Below the pieces are notes generated by a model. That model was not told the origin of the DNA and made no database searches. It saw nothing but the letters and a program-made list of their open reading frames with translations. This document shows positions 61,766 to 64,000 of a stretch of DNA of 64,000 bases, piece by piece. Both the position numbers and the translations under genes were made by a program. The DNA is from Rhizobium leguminosarum (GTDB lineage Bacteria; Pseudomonadota; Alphaproteobacteria; Rhizobiales; Rhizobiaceae), in contig NZ_CP016286.1 in NCBI RefSeq assembly GCF_001679785.1, positions 2,108,001-2,172,000 of the forward strand. Reading direction: 5' to 3'. The stretch's first letter is position 1, and every line of letters starts with the position of its first letter.

Positions 61766-62264
61766 AGTTACCCACCATTGTTTGTATAATGTTGAAATTC
61801 CGAAATGTGGCGAAGAATAAACAGGCGCGGCAACGTAGATGCGAATTATGGCGCGATTTAGAAACAACTAATACTGGCATTTTGGCGGCGGAAATTTGTC
61901 CGAAGCGAGGCGCAAAACTCCGTAGTCGAGCCTCCATTTGCGGCCGGACACGGCCATCACAAACCCCGTAAAACATATGTTTTGCTAGGCCGAAAGGCTG
62001 GAGTTTCGCCATCCCAACCAGGTCCACTCAGACGAGATGGACTGTGGCCGCAATGCTTGAGCAGCAAAACCATTCGCCAAGAGTTGACGACAGTATGCGG
62101 AATTAGCTCCTCACCTATACGAGCTATATTTCCGATGGCCACCCATAATACTTCGGCGCAACGGGAAATACATTGCGCTCGTCCGATTCACCAGCGAAAG
62201 CCGGAGGTTCCCCTCCGGTTGAGGACGTGAACGAGCTTACGACAAAGGTCGCCGGCGTGGCGTG
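61766..62264. other. Spacer without a supported gene
   Basis: 499 bases between the CHAP-like gene start and the end of the MFS gene. It has short frames on both strands with no recognisable domains, a few weak hairpins and no clear repeat of the families seen elsewhere. Confidence 0.35.
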
Positions 62265-63440
62265 TCAACCGTGTGGTTGCGCCGGTTCGGGTTGGCCTGT
62301 GACCGGGGCAGGATCAGCGGCAAGTGCCCTGGTGACCAGCAGCGCTGCGGCGAGAACAGGGACGACCACCCAGTACGAAAAGCGGATACCGAAGTGTTCG
62401 GCGCCGAAACCGAGCAGTGGCGGCCCGGCGAAAAACACAAGGAACGTCGTCTGCCCGAGCGCTGCAACGTTGACGGGTGCGGGTCGATCCGTGCGTCGGG
62501 CCGCAGCCGAGATGGCAAGCGGATAGACTGAGGAGCAGCCGATACCTGTCAGGCCAAAGCCTGCGAGCGCGATAGCAGGGTGTGTCGCCGTCGCAACCAT
62601 GACAACACCGATGGCAGCGATCCCAAGGAGAGTGATTGCGACCGGGCGCGGATTGAAGCGGTCGATGACAGGGTCCATGCCGAGCCGCCCGATGGCGATG
62701 AACGAGGAAAAAATGGTCACGCTGAGCCCGCCGATGAAGGGTTCGACCGCGAATACGTCGCGCATATAGATCGCCGACCAATCGACGCTTGCGCCTTCGG
62801 CAAGAAGCGGAGCTGCGGCGAGAAGGCAAAGGGGGAGCAGTCCGATCGTGGGAAAAGCGATGATCGGCGTATCTCCGGGGTGAGCGTCCTGCCGTCGGGG
62901 CGCATTCTCGATCCCAGAGAAAACGATCGACCCGGCAATCAAGACCGTCACCAGGACGATGAAGGTATGCAGTTCGATGGAGACGGCAGCCTGACGCATG
63001 CCGGCGGCAACAAGGGCGGTGATGCAGAAGCCGAGGCTCCACATGCCGTGAGCCCGGCTCATGATGCGGTACCCAAGCAGCGCCTCATGGCGATCGGTTT
63101 CGATATTAGCGTTGATCTCGAATGCTCCGGTGAAAACGCCGGCAATGAAGAACAACGGCACCGCCAAGAGAGCTGAGGGCATCCAAGGGATCAACGCGAA
63201 AAACAGCGACGCACCGAAGACGGTGACGAAGGCGGTGGTGCGCGCACCGAGCCTCTCGATCAACCCCACCGAGAACGTCAACCCGCAGAGAACCCCGGAG
63301 GACAGGACGGCGAGCAGAAGGCCAAGCTCGCCTTCCGTCAGGCTAAACTTGACCTGAAGATCGGGCAGCCGCGAAACAAACGCACCTAAGGAAAGGGCCA
63401 CGGCAAACTGAATGAAGAAAATGCGGTGGTGCGGCTTCAT
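62265..63440 (-). CDS. MFS transporter
   Basis: A 391-residue inner-membrane carrier with about 12 hydrophobic segments (FIQFAVALSLGAFVSRL, LGLLLAVLSSGVLCGLTF, FALIPWMPSALLAVPLFFIA, FGLTGIGCSSVYPLAISAAA). The segment VSRLPDLQVKFSLTEGELGL is the start of the YbjJ-like MFS group. It probably exports or imports small solutes; the substrate is unknown. The ATG at 63440 begins MKPHHRIFFIQ; the frame is open 29 codons further upstream. Confidence 0.9.
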   Translation of the reverse strand: MKPHHRIFFIQFAVALSLGAFVSRLPDLQVKFSLTEGELGLLLAVLSSGVLCGLTFSVGLIERLGARTTAFVTVFGASLFFALIPWMPSALLAVPLFFIAGVFTGAFEINANIETDRHEALLGYRIMSRAHGMWSLGFCITALVAAGMRQAAVSIELHTFIVLVTVLIAGSIVFSGIENAPRRQDAHPGDTPIIAFPTIGLLPLCLLAAAPLLAEGASVDWSAIYMRDVFAVEPFIGGLSVTIFSSFIAIGRLGMDPVIDRFNPRPVAITLLGIAAIGVVMVATATHPAIALAGFGLTGIGCSSVYPLAISAAARRTDRPAPVNVAALGQTTFLVFFAGPPLLGFGAEHFGIRFSYWVVVPVLAAALLVTRALAADPAPVTGQPEPAQPHG

Positions 63441-63758
63441 CTCGACACTCTGCTCCGATTGGGGCGGGATCGCAGCAGAGCGATCCCGCAGATAGCCGGA
63501 CTTTCCGACGAAATGGCGCTGGCTCAAAAGCCGCGCTCGCAGGATTTATCAAACACCCTTGCTGACAGTCCTTGTCAGCATCATGTAGCCGCCGCTGATC
63601 TCACGCATGGTTGGCGGCCGCTGATGTTTCTGTGACGCGCAGCTGCTCCGTCCACATCCACCTCCCTTTCTCACAAAATTCGCCCTCACCTCAATTTACT
63701 TGCCATTCTGCAATCGGCATATGTTTGTGCCATGGACAAGTCGCACGAGAGGGGAACT

Positions 63759-64000
63759 ATGGCGTCGACGCATATAAACAATACGGGTGCACGTGCCGGC
63801 TGGAAGGGCTTTGTCGGACTGGTCGTCGCCGCAGCGATCGGCTTTGCCTTTATGACGGGCATTGCGCAGGCGGAATCTTTTTCGAAGCTTGAAAAGCAGG
63901 GCTATGCCGTCGGCAAACTCACCAAGGGCAAGGCTGGCGGCTACGGCTGGGTCATCTCAAACAGCAATAAGCAGTTCTTCTGCCGGCTGAATGCCAGCCT
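63759..64000 (+). CDS. Exported protein, 3' end outside the window
   Basis: The frame starts ATG GCG TCG at 63759 behind AGAGGGGAACT, a good ribosome site, and runs to the window edge (80 codons). The N-terminus has a signal peptide (GFVGLVVAAAIGFAFMTGIA, cleavage near QAE). The mature part begins ESFSKLEKQGYAVGKLTKGK and contains a Cys (FFCRLNASL). No family is recognised from the visible part. Confidence 0.65.
   Translation, partial: MASTHINNTGARAGWKGFVGLVVAAAIGFAFMTGIAQAESFSKLEKQGYAVGKLTKGKAGGYGWVISNSNKQFFCRLNAS

Overview
The window looks like a chromosomal segment of a Rhizobium-type alphaproteobacterium (R. etli / R. leguminosarum group). The evidence is the GC-rich coding style and several families that are characteristic of or common in Rhizobiales: DUF982, BA14K, the very long UvrB with N- and C-terminal extensions, an RTX/cadherin-like secreted protein, and small palindromic intergenic repeats. 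No rRNA, tRNA, CRISPR array, transposase, phage module or replication origin was recognised. The window starts inside a formate dehydrogenase gene and ends inside a gene for a small exported protein.

Layout. 1-6.8 kb: end of NAD-formate dehydrogenase, a small lipoprotein, a single-domain response regulator with a possible general-stress promoter, a phospholipase D-like protein, a DUF899 thioredoxin-like protein, a GNAT acetyltransferase, and secreted ankyrin and YHS proteins. 6.8-10.1 kb: two divergent class III nucleotide cyclases, one fused to TolB-like/TPR sensor regions and one with an N-terminal pair of CxxC motifs. 10.2-16.5 kb: a DUF982 protein that seems to lack a normal start codon, a lipoprotein, a GH15 glycosidase, a repeat-rich spacer and uvrB, whose 3' end carries a palindromic repeat inside the reading frame. 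16.5-18.9 kb: a sharply AT-rich island with a tightly coupled two-gene operon (an unrecognised 277-residue protein and a leucine-rich-repeat protein), the best candidate here for an undescribed system. 18.9-24 kb: a decayed GNAT copy, a conserved exported protein, the intact GNAT, the RTX/cadherin protein, an ABM monooxygenase and a nonsense-interrupted secreted protein. 24-36 kb: repeat cluster, cspA, dusA, a cytosolic HtrA-like protease, an alpha/beta hydrolase, small hypotheticals, a Gly-rich secreted protein, BA14K, a broken DUF3313 lipoprotein, a two-component system and a broken flavin reductase. 36-45.8 kb: a three-gene ABC-2 exporter, HxlR, TetR with an elaborate operator, an aldo/keto reductase, repeats, a MarR-GNAT fusion with a perfect palindrome at its start codon, a LAS-type peptidase-like membrane protein, and an Lrp regulator divergent from argG. 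46-64 kb: a broken VOC gene, a phosphodiester glycosidase, a half-size ABC exporter, a LysR/Tat-NTF2 pair, many small metabolic or detoxification enzymes, a DapB-type reductase convergent with an ornithine cyclodeaminase-like gene, a group II PLP decarboxylase, an LMW phosphatase-like protein, a methyltransferase, a CHAP-like secreted protein and an MFS carrier.

How the genes relate. Most genes are single transcription units of accessory metabolism, detoxification and envelope biology, often paired with a divergently transcribed regulator (TetR/AKR, Lrp/ArgG, LysR/NTF2-like, HxlR/DHFR remnant). True operons are the ABC-2 exporter, the two-component system and the AT-rich two-gene module. Three genes are each broken by a single missing base and one by a single in-frame stop, so either recent decay or consensus errors in the source sequence should be considered.
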